This document shows positions 13,601 to 22,560 of a stretch of 64,000 nucleotides of DNA, in pieces; position 1 is the stretch's first letter; each line of letters begins with the position of its first letter. This stretch comes from Serripes groenlandicus (Eukaryota; Mollusca; Bivalvia; Cardiida; Cardiidae). The stretch lies in assembly GCA_031761405.1 (NCBI GenBank), contig JASEVX010000011.1, positions 40,798,066 to 40,862,065 on the forward strand. Direction: 5' to 3'. A program made the position numbers and the translations under genes. Below the pieces are notes generated by a model, which had not been told where the DNA came from, made no database searches, and worked only from the letters and a program-made list of their open reading frames with translations.

Positions 13601-16600
13601 ATCTACATAGTATACATATATATTACTTACAGAAGCTTGTAAAAAGCTACTGCCATCTTGTGTATATTCTAAATAGACGAAGCAGATCTACATAGTATAC
13701 ATATATATTACTTACACAAGCTTGTAAAAAGCTACTGCCATATTGTGTATATTCTAATTAGACGAAGCAGATCTAAATAGTTTACATATATATTACCTAC
13801 ACACGTTTGTAAGAAGATACTGCCATCTTGTGTATATTCTAAATAGACGAAGCAGATCTACATAGTATACATATATATTACTTACACAAGCTTGTAAGAC
13901 GCTACTGCTATCTTGTGTATATGCTAATTAGACGAAGCAGATATAAAGAGTGACCTAAGCCCTAGACTGTTCAGAAATGTCAACGTATATCTTTTCAAAT
14001 AGAGAACACTGCACAAAGGGTAACACTGAACGTTACGATCATTATGTTATTAATGTTGAACTCTTCTTTTTTGAGGTTGAAACTGATTGGCCGAATGTAT
14101 GACTATTTTCTTGTGGATGAATTAATAACACTTGGACGGGAAAAAACAACGGGGAAAAAAAACGCCCAGGGAGGGGGGTAGGCCGTTAGAACGGCGACAA
14201 AAATTTGGATAGGAGAAAAAGAATAAAGAAAGAAAGAAATATAATCAAACTTATGTAATTTTTTCACAGACTAACTTCAGTAAGACAGTTCACCAAGACA
14301 GTTCACCATAGTGAATCATAACAAACGTGGTCAAGTCGTTTGATACGGATTTTTCCTGACAAAGGGGAGAAACTCTGACGTTATCATATATAAATAACGA
14401 GAGTTACCTCGCTTTTATTTTAAATAATTAGTTATTTTTGTTAAAAAATCCCGACTGTGTATCATGTAACATCTTCTTTCTACAAGATCGTCCGGTCTCT
14501 GTGGTACATAATGCCCTGCACTCGGCTATGTATCCACTTAAAGAGCAAATATCTGTTAATTTATTAGTTGAGTTTTTAGCAAGCGTTGGTAAAAACGTCA
14601 TGAATAAAAACCCAGCAGTGTAAACGTCCAAGGACATAAAATGTTTCGTACGGCTTTGTTAGCTGACTTGAACGTCATCTCCATTACTTGAAACGTATCT
14701 GGTAAGGTTTCAGCGCATAGTTTAGTTATTGTACACACGTAGTTCATGAACATAGCTGATGCCTTTTAACCCTTTCCCACATACAACAAACTTGCAGTTA
14801 TTGTACAAACGTAGTTCATGAACATAGCTGAAGCCTTTTAACCCTTTCCCACATACAACAAACTTGCAGTTATTGTACAAACGTTGTTCATTAACATAGC
14901 TGAAGCCTTTTAACCCTTTCCCACATACAACAAACTTGCAGTTATTGTACAAACGTAGTTCATGAACATAACTGAAGCCTTTTAACCCTTTCCCACATAC
15001 AAAAAACTTGCAGTTATTGTACAAACGTAGTTCATGAACATAACTGAAGCCTTTTAACCCTTTCCCACATACAAAAAACTGGCAGCAGGCGAATTTGAAA
15101 ATATCTTGACTAAAATATGGAAACTCCCTTTAAATGAAAGTACAATAATTGAGTAGAGTTTAAAACACGTTGACAAAGGGAGAAATTGTTTTCAAAAAGC
15201 TGTCTGCTGCAGAGGCGTCAGATAGCGTCTTTATGACGGAAAGGGTTAATAGGTAACATTTTCTCACAGACAAGGTCATTTTGATAGGCAGACAATTATT
15301 GAAAACATTGTGGCGATAGGATAATTTGCTAATAATCAGTAATGTTTCACTCTCAACTATTTTCAATAATTTCACTTTCATTTATAGAAATGTTCCATAT
15401 TTATTGCGACAATTATTTAAAAGTCCTTTGCCTGAGATTGCCTTTATATGGTAAACGATAATTCCCATTTTAAACAAACAAAATATGTATAACACGTGTT
15501 TGCTTTTAATGCAATGAGATTCGATAAACGCTTTTCCTAACGATCATTAACCCTCTAAAAGAACTTCGTTTCTATCAGGGAATTAATAAACCTCTAAAAA
15601 TCATTTCATCTCTAGAACAACAGTGTTTAATCTCTATATCAGCAATGTTTGAATACATCCGACAACTGTCGTTCAGGATAGTATTCTACACCGTTCAGGT
15701 TACAACAAAAACACAATAGAAATATTCTTGTTTGCACAGCTTAATATTACAACATCGATCGAAATAGGGCCTTCCAGCCACGACACATCACATAGGAAAA
15801 TCATTTCCCCACGACCTGGGAGCTCAGTGGGTAGCGAACCGGACTATCAATCCACGGGTAAAGGGTTTGAATCCCAACTCGCACAACTTCTTTTCACAAA
15901 ACTTGACAAAGGTCAATGGAACATTCGTCATACACTAATTGGCTAAGAGTATAATGTGGAAAAGCAGCCAGTTTGATTGGAAATACTTGCGTGAGTACTG
16001 GTGTCTTAAAGCTAGGAATAACAAGGGTATAATCCAGGCTGGTCCCCGTAATATGACTGGACAACTTTTAACAACTCAATTCCCAGTCAACAGCTGCTTC
16101 TAATGACAGTGTTTTACATCGAAACCTAATACACATTACACTTGATTAACAGTGTTTTACATCGAAACCTAATACACATTACACTTGATTAACAGTGTTT
16201 TACATCGAAACCTAATACACATTACACTTGATTAACAGTGTTTTACATCGAAACCTAATACACATTACACTTGATTAACAGTGTTTTACATCGAAACCTA
16301 ATACGCATTATACCAGATTTACAATGAACGTTTAGGAGGCTTCTATATCATACTGTTTTAAAAACCAAATTACGTGATAGTTTCAGGTTTCTGTACTTAG
16401 AATGCGACTTTATATTGTTATAATGCAATATGTTACGGCGATATATTCAGACTACGTCAATGCTGTCTTGGAAACCCATTACTCCGTATTCACCATAGAC
16501 ATAGACATAGACATAGACCTAGTTTTGATTTACGTTAACATAATTCCATATGATTTTGTAATACAAACAAATAAAGAAGAATATAATTTCATGGTCATTT

Positions 16601-18785
16601 GAAAAGGATAGGAAATCAGTGTTTTTTTGTGGATAAACTACTATGATTTTAACTTTCCTGATAAAGTAAGAAGAGAATGAGACGTTTATTCATTTCGTTG
16701 ATTGATCAGTCGGACTGGTGTTGAAGACTATCATAATGCACAAACTGTATTAATACCGGTTTTCTAATAGGGGTTTTATGCCTTTTTCAACATTATTGTA
16801 GTTATATCACGGTGACAGTTCACCCATGCATCATCGCTAGGTAAACAAACCAGTACNNNNNNNNNNNNNNNNNNNNNNNNNNNNNNNNNNNNNNNNNNNN
16901 NNNNNNNNNNNNNNNNNNNNNNNNNNNNNNNNNNNNNNNNNNNNNNNNNNNNNNNNNNNNNNNNNNNNNNNNNNNNNNNNNNNNNNNNNNNNNNNNNNNN
17001 NNNNNNNNNNNNNNNNNNNNNNNNNNNNNNNNNNNNNNNNNNNNNNNNNNNNNNNNCGTAAATGATCATCTTCTTTACCCTTTACACACAATGAATTTTG
17101 CAGCATGCGGGTTTAAAATCATGCAGTCAAAAGATAAAAATTCTCTATCAATGAGGGAGCAATAATTGAATAAACTTGAGAACATTGCGGCAAAGGGAGA
17201 AATTGCTCATTGTGAGCAGCTTTCTTGCCTTTTTCCTGAAATGTTTTCAAAAGTGTACTGCTGCAGCGGAGTCAGACAGTGTCCGTTTGTGGGAAAGAGT
17301 TGATTGATTGTTTTACTCTGTTAGACAATCACCATACATCTAAACAGACTTACTGACCCATTCCCCCTGTATATAAATGAGCCGTGGCCGTCAACTAGGG
17401 GTCCAGGAAGACCTGCAAACAGTGAACAGCCAGGTCGGACTGCGTAGACTCGCAGCCTCGCCAGAATCTTTAACCCTTTCCCTCATACGACAATTCTGCA
17501 GCAGACGACTTTGAACATATTTTGTCAAAAAATATAAAATTTCTATAATTGAATGAGTAACCTATGACTAAAAGTGGAAAACATTGTGGCAAAAGGAGAA
17601 ATTGCTCGTTTTGAGCAATTTCGTCTTTTGTCACAATGTTTTAAAAAGCCGTCTTGCTGCAGAGGCGTCAGAAAGCGTCTGTATGAGGGAAAGGGTTAAT
17701 GTTCGTTTGCATGTAGTAAAGGGGAAGCAATACATGTACGTAGCTTCTGACCACACATTATAATCGTATATATAGTTCTACCGGTCTTACAACCATATCC
17801 CCTGACGGAGAGTCAATAAGGACTCAAATCGCCAGGCACAGATCAAACGTATACGCTTTTTAAAATACTTTTTGTGCGGCAGACAACTTGAGAACTCTTT
17901 GTCAAAAGAGTGGAATACGTTGAGAACTAATTAACCTTTTTTTCTTGTACGATTAAGATATTTCCAAACAAAACCGTTAACTTACATATGGAGTAAATGG
18001 GTTAATTGATATTACATATTATATATGATGACATCATTTTATTTGCAAATGTAATTTCTATTCTTTTTATCCGAGTAAAATTTATCGACAAGTACTATAT
18101 CACCCGTCCAAATATGATTAAATTCATAAAACCTCTTTCATGAACTACAAAGAAAACAATAAATAAACTTGCTATTTATATAATGTTGGCAACACGACGT
18201 AGAAATAGTAATATATAACCATTATTCTATACATGTTCACCATGCATATAATCATAGTTATATACGAGAGTGTTCATCCTCTCTGTACTATATGGTATAA
18301 CAAATGTTTATGTATTGATCATGATGTAACCGTGCTTGAACTTCTTTAATTCATTTATAAATATGTTTTGTATGACGATATTTATGTATGTTGTATAATT
18401 TAATAAAATATACTCTATTCTATCCTATTATATTCATAATTATCATATAAATATATTTTATTTTATATAATTACAGCTTGGTTCCCATGCCTCAACCGCC
18501 GATTTGGAGAGAGCCGATACAGTTAGTGACATGTCTCGACGCGAATCGGAACCAGACTTTCTGGGACCGAATGTTTACTATAACTATGCGGCGGAGGTAG
18601 ACCAGGAAAAGTCTCATTTTGGACGAGATCTAAAGGATTACGCGAGATCGCATCCGCCTACTCTACAATTAAAGAAGAAATCCAAGTATTCGAGTGACGA
18701 ATCAAGTAGTTCCGGTGTAGACGTTGCTAGTCAAGGGGCCGCTGAAGGTACGAGTGCGGACGAGCGACATAGCCAAAGATTATGA
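4547..18785 (+). CDS. Gene 1: type I single-pass membrane protein, cadherin-like ectodomain (7 coding exons)
   Basis: Seen: seven exons (4547-4631, 5580-5761, 8055-8133, 9253-9339, 10985-11229, 12225-12434, 18477-18785) have GT/AG borders, and their phases chain as 1-0-1-1-0-0 to a stop. The sum is 1197 nt, or 398 residues. Predicted order: N-terminal signal peptide (residues 1-28); ectodomain of about 230 residues whose middle part is rich in Ser, Thr, Pro and Asn; a transmembrane helix in exon 6 (GVLVLIVVFLACLIPF); a basic stop-transfer stretch (RAKRRMK); and a cytoplasmic tail ending in a Ser/Asp/Glu-rich stretch. Inference: the segment just before the membrane (FRVDHDGYIIVEDV, then FFVLLED and PFIIYVE) has the strand spacing of a cadherin repeat, so an adhesion or receptor role is possible. 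I do not recognise an orthologue. Exons 3 and 4 are the least certain, because of weak acceptors. The introns hold SINEs, MITEs, minisatellites and the 200-N gap. Confidence 0.68.
5279..5572 (+). mobile_element. tRNA-derived SINE, type 1
   Basis: The tRNA-like head has an A box (GAGCTCAGTCGGTAGCG) and a B box (AGTTCAAATCC). The body includes CAAGCGTCATTCGTCTTTCA and CTATGTGGAAAAGCAGC, and the tail is GCCGTGATATGACT..CAATCAATCAATC. It is nearly complete and lies directly before the acceptor of gene 1 exon 2. Confidence 0.85.
5580..5761 (+). CDS. Gene 1 exon 2: start of the ectodomain
   Basis: The exon opens after the acceptor TTTTTTCTTCACAG in phase 1 and closes at CCCAAG|GTAGTT in phase 0. 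It encodes about 61 residues, beginning VAESKEVFPFNLVEE, with an acidic, His-containing stretch (EGGGHGEAEEHFLKI). The 'F-N-L-V-E-E ... G-R-I ... F-L-K-I' spacing resembles the first strands of a cadherin repeat, which is weak evidence. The acceptor lies about 12 bases after the tail of a SINE. Confidence 0.68.
6224..6363. repeat. E-family short repeat
   Basis: It starts GCAGAGGTCC and ends ACAACATAGGGTTA. The complement of the end occurs inside (AACCCTATGTTGT), so it can fold. A close copy lies at 28600-28714 and a degenerate one near 21868-21960. Confidence 0.5.
6471..6870. mobile_element. A-family TTAA MITE with internal duplication
   Basis: It is bounded by TTAACCCTTTCCCTCATA at the left and the inverse (GAGGGAAAAGGTTAA) at the right. 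The unit ACAATTCTGCAGCAGACGAC.. is repeated with a 170-bp period (6491 and 6661), including the inner palindrome AAATTGCACG..TGCAATTT. Ends starting CCC next to TTAA fit piggyBac-type elements. Confidence 0.75.
7370..7737. repeat. A-family fragment and SINE tail
   Basis: 7370-7475 is the left part of an A-family MITE (TTAACCCTTTCAACTATATAGACG). 7665-7737 is an isolated SINE tail (GACGTGATATAACT..CAATCAATCA). Both are in intron 2 of gene 1. Confidence 0.5.
8055..8133 (+). CDS. Gene 1 exon 3 (tentative)
   Basis: This 79-nt segment starts in phase 0 after TTGTTCACGAAG and ends at CACAAC|GTACGT in phase 1, exactly what exons 2 and 4 need. It encodes a basic stretch with a Cys pair (TTKCCDITMPSN) and a His-rich end. 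The donor is good but the acceptor is poor in pyrimidines just before the AG, so the 5' border may be wrong. It shares the sequence TMPSN with exon 4. Confidence 0.42.
8972..9186 (-). mobile_element. tRNA-derived SINE, type 2
   Basis: Read in reverse, the head carries GGTTAGCGTCGGGGATTAGG and a B-box-like GTTCGATCC. The body has GTGCCCTTGAACAAGGCAC, and the tail is GCCGTGATATAACT..GAAAGCGGCGTAAAAC. It is nearly complete and ends about 65 bases before gene 1 exon 4. Confidence 0.8.
9253..9339 (+). CDS. Gene 1 exon 4 (tentative), Ser/Thr-rich linker
   Basis: This symmetric 87-nt exon (phase 1 to phase 1) could be skipped without changing frame. It encodes a polar linker (TMPSNQMTSIKDVNPTASS, then ADSTTED). 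The donor GACA|GTGAGT is strong; the acceptor ATTAATTAAAG is weak. A SINE on the opposite strand ends about 65 bases upstream. The split codon with exon 5 gives Asn and continues in frame. Confidence 0.5.
9540..9660. repeat. A-family MITE fragment
   Basis: GCTTCCTGCAGCAAATATCC, then ACATGGTGGCAAAAGGGGAAA, match the A-family core at low identity. It is an old, truncated copy. Confidence 0.35.
9773..9862 (-). mobile_element. LINE 3' end with (TTCTG)n tail
   Basis: The segment after the AGAAC-type pentamers is close to the one at 33140-33205 (TTTACAACACAA..ATATAAGCTCATTGTGCAT). It is a short 3'-only copy of the same LINE, reverse oriented, inside intron 4 of gene 1. Confidence 0.5.
9930..10470. 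repeat. Tandem duplication, ~269-bp unit
   Basis: TGCTAGCTGTCTCCACCAAT occurs at 10051 and 10320, with matching flanks (TATATCTGAGCGCAC / TATATCTGAGTGCAC; AACACTTGCCCGAGT / AACACATGCCCGAGT). Two diverged copies lie in intron 4 of gene 1. A related piece is at about 40195-40265. Confidence 0.6.
10800..10950 (-). mobile_element. SINE type 2, partial
   Basis: The tRNA-like head (reverse read: GGTTAGCGTGGAGTCTTTGG, B box GGTTCG) and the GTGCCCCTTGGCAATGCAC hairpin are present. The tail is missing. It stops about 35 bases before gene 1 exon 5. Confidence 0.6.
10985..11229 (+). CDS. Gene 1 exon 5: membrane-proximal ectodomain
   Basis: The acceptor is CCTCTTTATTTCAG and the donor TTCTTT|GTAAGT. 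Only one frame stays open across the 245 nt (phase 1 to phase 0). It encodes a Thr/Asn/His-rich part, then AFVVMDTKAFRVDHDGYIIV and an acidic stretch ending in DMIEFF. The pattern 'F-x-V-D-x-D-G-Y-I' is typical of the G strand area of cadherin repeats. That is the main reason for the cadherin-like call, and it remains an inference. Confidence 0.75.
11443..11640 (-). mobile_element. SINE type 3, partial, with 19-bp triplication
   Basis: AAGCTTTCAGCTTATGTTA is repeated three times (11443-11499), where the copy at 46600 has it once. Then come TGGTGAAAACCCCACAGGCA and GAACCCGCTCGTTGACC as in that copy. The tRNA-like head is lost. Confidence 0.5.
11722..11878. repeat. Minisatellite with TATCACGT motif
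   Basis: About four imperfect units of roughly 40 bp (TATCACGTATTTGTG, then TATCACGTGTTTGTTTTT) lie in intron 5 of gene 1. The repeated charged or Cys-containing frames seen across it on both strands are by-products. Confidence 0.65.
12225..12434 (+). CDS. Gene 1 exon 6: transmembrane helix
   Basis: This 70-codon exon (phase 0 at both ends) follows ATACTTACAG and ends TTTAAG|GTATGT. It finishes the ectodomain (PFIIYVERPVSSG), then encodes about 22 hydrophobic residues (PAVFAGVLVLIVVFLACLIP), then FVTRAKRRMKLGKP. The positive charges after the helix put the C-terminal side in the cytoplasm. Its GC content is clearly higher than that of the flanking introns, as expected for coding DNA. Confidence 0.82.
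12800..13005 (+). mobile_element. tRNA-derived SINE, type 2
   Basis: Head ATGGCCGAGAGGTTAGCGTC (A box) and GAGTTCGATTTC (B box); middle CCCATGCGCAAGTAACATTT; tail GCCGTGATATAACT..GAGCGGCGTAAAAC. It is almost full length. Confidence 0.8.
13040..13173. mobile_element. C-family palindrome, left half only
   Basis: It starts GAGGGCTTGGCGTGAAAC and runs to GTGCCATTGCTCG, the centre of the complete copies at 21388 and 26940. The right arm is absent. Confidence 0.65.
13206..13449. mobile_element. B-family foldback element
   Basis: GTCGTCCCGTGAGAAAACCA at the left is matched by GTGGAACGGCTC at the right. Inside are GCGCAGGCTAATCCGG and CCCTGAGACGGAATGTGTCG, shared with the other copies. An 85-bp minisatellite begins at its right end. 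Confidence 0.75.
13447..13945. repeat. 85-bp minisatellite, ~6 units
   Basis: CGAAGCAGATCTACATAG recurs at 13593, 13678, 13763 and 13848, an exact 85-bp period, with further units either side. Units differ at few positions. It lies in intron 6 of gene 1. Confidence 0.85.
14766..15249. mobile_element. A-family MITE with 72-bp terminal tandem array
   Basis: TTAACCCTTTCCCACATA occurs five times with a 72-bp period (first at 14766). Each time it is followed by ACAAACTTGCAGTTATTGTA and GTAGTTCATGAACATA. Only the last copy continues into the normal A-family body, which ends AAAGGGTTAA at 15249. The array itself starts near 14729. Confidence 0.75.
15818..16080 (+). mobile_element. tRNA-derived SINE, type 1
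   Basis: Head GGGAGCTCAGTGGGTAGCG and GGGTTTGAATCCC; body GAAAAGCAGCCAGTTTGATT; diverged tail CCGTAATATGACTGGACAAC. It lies in the last intron of gene 1. Confidence 0.75.
16106..16320. repeat. 43-bp minisatellite, 5 units
   Basis: ACAGTGTTTTACATCGAAAC recurs at 16106, 16149 and 16192 and onward. The inner units are identical, so the expansion is recent. It follows directly after a SINE tail. Confidence 0.85.
16770..16856 (-). mobile_element. SINE type 2, cut by the gap
   Basis: The reverse-read tail (TATCACGGTGACAGTTCACC, then GTAAACAAACCAGTAC) runs straight into the N stretch, so the rest lies in unsequenced DNA. Confidence 0.6.
16857..17056. other. Assembly gap, exactly 200 N
   Basis: The round length suggests a fixed-size placeholder. 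The left flank is a SINE (type 2, minus strand) that is cut by the gap; the right flank is an A-family MITE remnant. The gap lies inside the last intron of gene 1, so exon order is unaffected, but an exon could be hidden there. Confidence 0.98.
17077..17304. mobile_element. A-family MITE, diverged
   Basis: ACCCTTTACACACAATG at the left and GTGGGAAAGAGTTGA at the right; centre GAGAAATTGCTCATTGTGAGC. The terminal TTAA is mutated on both sides. Confidence 0.55.
17470..17699. mobile_element. A-family TTAA MITE, complete
   Basis: 230 bp between TTAACCCTTTCCCTCATA and TATGAGGGAAAGGGTTAA, with the central palindrome AATTGCTCG..TTTTGAGCAATT and GACAATTCTGCAGCAGACG near the left end. A good reference copy for the family. 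Confidence 0.85.
18477..18785 (+). CDS. Gene 1 exon 7: cytoplasmic tail and stop
   Basis: The acceptor is ATATAATTACAG. The exon is open for 102 codons and then TGA. The tail has Tyr motifs (VYYNYAAEVD), a basic cluster (LQLKKKSKYSSDE) and a Ser-rich acidic end (SSDESSSSGVDVASQG) that looks like a kinase substrate. There is no kinase, phosphatase or SH2-type domain. An internal donor-like site at 18748 (GAAG|GTACGA) might give a shorter alternative end. Confidence 0.82.
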   Translation, partial: LGSHASTADLERADTVSDMSRRESEPDFLGPNVYYNYAAEVDQEKSHFGRDLKDYARSHPPTLQLKKKSKYSSDESSSSGVDVASQGAAEGTSADERHSQRL

Positions 18786-20277
18786 TAAACTTTATTTACA
18801 ATAACTATTTTTAACCCGAATTCCCTACAATAGACTTTTTCGTGTTCAAATTGGGAAGGGTCCATTTTTATGTATCAAGAGTTTTGGAATATGTTGATAT
18901 GTAAAAGGCAAACAATGCTAATTTCAGGAGAGACATCTTGTTACGAGTTGTCTAATTTGAAACTGTATTGTTTGCAAAAAGCTGAATATTGCCATAGGCG
19001 CTGAAAGAGTGAACATCGACTTCTTGTCGAGCTTTGCAATTGGAATAGCCCATATGTAATTTTAGGACTATGAAAAAAGTATGTTGCGTTGAGTAGCCAG
19101 CAGTATAGAGCCTGGTCAGGCTACGCGAAATGCACCGGCTGGTCTGGCTTTATACTCACACAATCGGTTCCAGCAATCAAACGGTTCAATTTGTATTTGT
19201 AAACTTATTCCTGTATAATATTTAAACCCGTATATGTAGATCTAGTAGATACCATATTGGTATAACGAGTTATATACGAGATGCTTTATTAAATAGTGTA
19301 TTCCGTACTTCAGTCATACCATGGTGACTCCTTGGTTTATTACCGGTACTACTGGTAAGGCATACCATAATACCGACACATCAGTCGTAATGCTTTCCCA
19401 TTAATCCTAACCGCCACTGAGGGAAACTACTACTACCCCATTTGTTTTTTATTCTATTTGTTTGTTTGATCCGATCACGGATCGAACCCAGGTCCTACGT
19501 TCTCAATGTGAATTATCTAATCACTACAACACCGAGGTGGTGCCGCTAAAGCTAAACAAACGTGAATAGAATAAACAACTATACTGTCATAGCTAAACCA
19601 GGGTTGTAATTATATTTACATTAAATAAAATGCTATTCTTCAATTTGAAAGATTCGCTAATTAAATGACCTAAAGACCTCACGTAATATGCACAGTTTAT
19701 CATATTATTTTTTAATGTGTTTGTCTATTCTTGCAGGTAAACGCTGAATAAGCGTTTTCGAATAACCGAGTACATGATTAGTCCGAATATACGTATGGCC
19801 GTTTATGTCAGAGTTCAAGACAAGTTAGCTAGCAAACGAATTTGGAAGAGTTCCTATTATATACGTATCTGAAAAATGGGCTCGCACAGTTTATGCAAGG
19901 AAAAGGTCATTATTTCGGAAGATGGATTGAAGTTTGATTGACGGAAAATGCGCGCGCATCGGACGCGATTTATAAAAAGGTGTTCAGTTACATAACGCAT
20001 ACTCTAGAAATATGAATTTAAGCGTTTTTCAAAATTTCTCATATATATTTGTATCCAGAAAATGAAGAATTTACGTAGATAACCCGTAAAAGTCACGCTA
20101 TCCGAAAGCCGGCATTCACGAATTTGCTACAAGTGAAAATCAGATCAGTCGAAGCATTCGCAAAGGTTTGTCTGGTTTTTTTTCTCCATTGATCAATGAC
20201 CAGCTCAAGCAACCTGGACGGCTCGGAAACGGCATTTTGGCACCTCGGCGGCACCGCAACAGACAAATATTATCATG
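18786..20277. other. 3' flank of gene 1
   Basis: No further gene is seen. It contains a D-family remnant (18905-19014, ending GGCGCTGAAAGAG), a tRNA-like SINE head on the minus strand (19465-19550, B box GGTTCGATCC in reverse), an AATAAA at 19624-19629 that could end a long 3' UTR, and a strong splice acceptor at 19736 (TTGTCTATTCTTGCAG). Confidence 0.5.
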
Positions 20278-20500
20278 ATTAATCCGCCGTTATCGAGTGG
20301 TCAACGTTGAGGATTTGAAACCGGGCGTCCAAGGTTTGATCCTCAGTCGCGGCACGACGGTCATGGTCGAGTGCCTTTGAGCAAGGCACATTTCCCCAGC
20401 CTATTACTGGTTTGTTTATTCAGGGATCATGCTTAATTGGACTGTTGCCGTGATATAACTAAAATAAATGTTGGCGTAATATCCCAATAAATAAATCATG
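20278..20500 (+). mobile_element. tRNA-derived SINE, type 2
   Basis: Head GAGTGGTCAACGTTGAGG and GGTTTGATCC; GTGCCTTTGAGCAAGGCAC hairpin; tail GCCGTGATATAACT. It ends in AATAAATAAATC rather than CAATCAATC. Confidence 0.75.
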
Positions 20501-20854
20501 ATTAATTTCGGGTACACACTATTAGTTATTGGGTTTGTTACTGACCCACTACGGAAATATAAGGGGTCTGTAGGATTAATAGCGGGCGAGGCGATAGCTA
20601 ATTGTTACATTATTTTCCGGATAAAACACAGACAGTTTGTATTTAAAAAAAATAAAAATTGGATGGTATTATAGAGAGGTAGTGATGACCCTCTATCAAC
20701 TGTTGACATTCCTCGCCTGACTAGCCGACACTGTTTATTTTCATGTTTTGATAATGCAAGCAAAATGCGATTTTATCAATATCAAGTAAAATTTTGACGT
20801 TAAAAATCGGTTACTTAGAGGATTTATTTGAAGGTGCTGATACTGCTAGTCAGG

Positions 20855-21092
20855 TTAACCCTTTCCCTAATACGACAATTCTGCAGCGGACGACTTTGAA
20901 CATATTTTGTCAAAAATAACAAAATCCCTATAATTGATTGGATAACCTATGACATTTTCCTATGTGGAAAACATTGTGGCAAAAGGAGAAATTGCTCGTT
21001 TTGAGCAATTTCTTCTTTTGCCACTATGTTTTCAAAAAAAATCCGTCTGCTGCAGAGCTGTCATAAAGCGTATATATGAGGGAAAGGGTTAA
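20855..21092. mobile_element. A-family TTAA MITE, complete
   Basis: TTAACCCTTTCCCTAATACG to GAGGGAAAGGGTTAA, with the palindromic centre AAATTGCTCG..GAGCAATTT. It is slightly longer than the 230-bp reference because of A-tract growth near 21040. Confidence 0.85.
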
Positions 21093-21134
21093 AAGTCTAC
21101 TTGTGTTATTATCAATACGAACTCAGTCACGTGG

Positions 21135-21370
21135 TTCTGACCTTTTTCGATCAACCTGAATACACATTTTGACGAATCTGATTCAGACGTCTTTTGAAAA
21201 CATTGTGGCAAAATGAGTAGTTGATCGCAATGATAAAGTGTCTCCATTCCCTGAAATGTTGATCAATAACTAATGAACTATATTTCCGTGTGTAGAAAGT
21301 TTCTATGTGTTTGCCAAGATTTATTTTAAGTCGCCTTCTGCATATATGTGGTATGTGGGAAATGGTTAAG
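21135..21370. mobile_element. A-family MITE, reverse, diverged
   Basis: GACGTCTTTTGAAAACATTG at the left and GTGGTATGTGGGAAATGGTTAAG at the right keep the reverse A-family order. It lies 42 bases after the previous copy. Confidence 0.45.
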
Positions 21371-21387
21371 TGATTGTCGTGAGTATA

Positions 21388-21637
21388 TCGAGGGCTTGGC
21401 GTGAAACGGTTGTAACTCAAATTGGTATGTTTTTTACTAAGGTTAATCACCTCGCCATAAACTCTTTATAAGCGTTAAATCATTTTTCTTGGTAAACAAT
21501 GGAAATTTAGGTGCCATTGCTCGGAACGAGCAATGGCACCTAAATTTGCATTGTTTACAAAGGGGTCAAAATTGCCCCTAAACCACGGTTTTCAAAATAG
21601 GTTTTTTAGTTACAACCGTCTCACGCCAAGCCCTCGA
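21388..21637. mobile_element. C-family palindromic MITE, complete
   Basis: TCGAGGGCTTGGCGTGAAAC at the left is mirrored by CACGCCAAGCCCTCGA at the right. The arms contain GGTGCCATTGCTCG and its complement around the centre (21515-21540). About 250 bp; probably mobilised in trans by a DNA transposase. Confidence 0.8.
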
Positions 21638-22329
21638 TATGTATTTATAAGTATTTATGAAGAAATGTTATATCTATGAAATTTTATTTAAATAGAATTA
21701 TAAATAAACTATTTTACGAAAAACGATTGTTTTTGTTTTTTATCCTTATATTAATCTGGTTTAAGTCGATGTTTAATTCGATGTTTAATTCGGATCCGTT
21801 TTTGACTAGACAAGTTGGTAACATGAACTATCATACTAACACTTCGCTATCAAGTTAATATAAAAAGATTTTCATGTTTTTACCCCACAATCCTATATAG
21901 TGGGTACTCAAAAGAGTCGTCTAATGAAATGTTTTTTCTACAATAAAGGGTTTAATTGATTAATAATGAAGTAATTATTTTATTATAGTGAGTGTGTATG
22001 TACATCATCAAAACAATAGTACAAAAAGTAATAAATAACACCCGGCCCCATGGACCTATAAGTCACTTTCGAAAGAATTATACATGATTAAGAAAACAAA
22101 AAACGAACAAAAAACCGTTTTGATTTGGTATGGTTCTAATTCATGACGACAATATTAGATAGGCATATATGGAAAGCACAGTACCATTCGAAAACTACCA
22201 TTCTAGCAACTTTTTTTCCAAAAGACAAATACGGTAGATATTAAGTGTCAATAAAAGTACGTATACACTAAATAATGAGATCTCGTCCACAGGATGAAAA
22301 CTGTAACTGAAACAGTAATACGAACGATA
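21638..22329. other. AT-rich, no gene seen
   Basis: It contains a degenerate E-family piece (21868-21960). The open frame at 21676-21858 is pure AT-rich drift (Phe/Ile/Leu/Asn-rich), with no splice or start context. Confidence 0.45.
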
Positions 22330-22560
22330 TGTCCGGCAAAACGAGTTTATGAACTCTGCGTAATGTAGTCCGCGCAGGTTAATCCAGGCCGACACATTCC
22401 GTCTCAGGGGGATAGAGGCATAGAGTAATCATTCCTAAAACAGAAAATCAACAGGAGGCCAAAAGTGTCTGTCCAGGTTAGCCTGCGCGGCATGCTTAGG
22501 CTGATCCAGGCCGATACTATACGCAAAGTCCACAATGTTTGTTTTCTCGTGGGACGGCTC
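22330..22560. mobile_element. B-family foldback, left end eroded
   Basis: The right end (TTTTCTCGTGGGACGGCTC) is intact and the left end (GTCCGGCAAAACGAG) is diverged. The inner blocks CGTCTCAGGGGGATAGAGG and CAACAGGAGGCCAAAAGTG are conserved. Confidence 0.7.

Noticed and set aside
14479..14623. Possible alternative exon in gene 1 intron 6 (DRPVSVVHNALHSAMYPLKE)
   Set aside because: A pyrimidine-rich acceptor precedes it, but the open frame does not match the phase 0 end of exon 6.
14722..15024. 100-codon minus-strand frame with repeated YNNCKFVVCGKGLKG
   Set aside because: It is a read-through of the 72-bp tandem array (72 is a multiple of three) and has no start or splice context.
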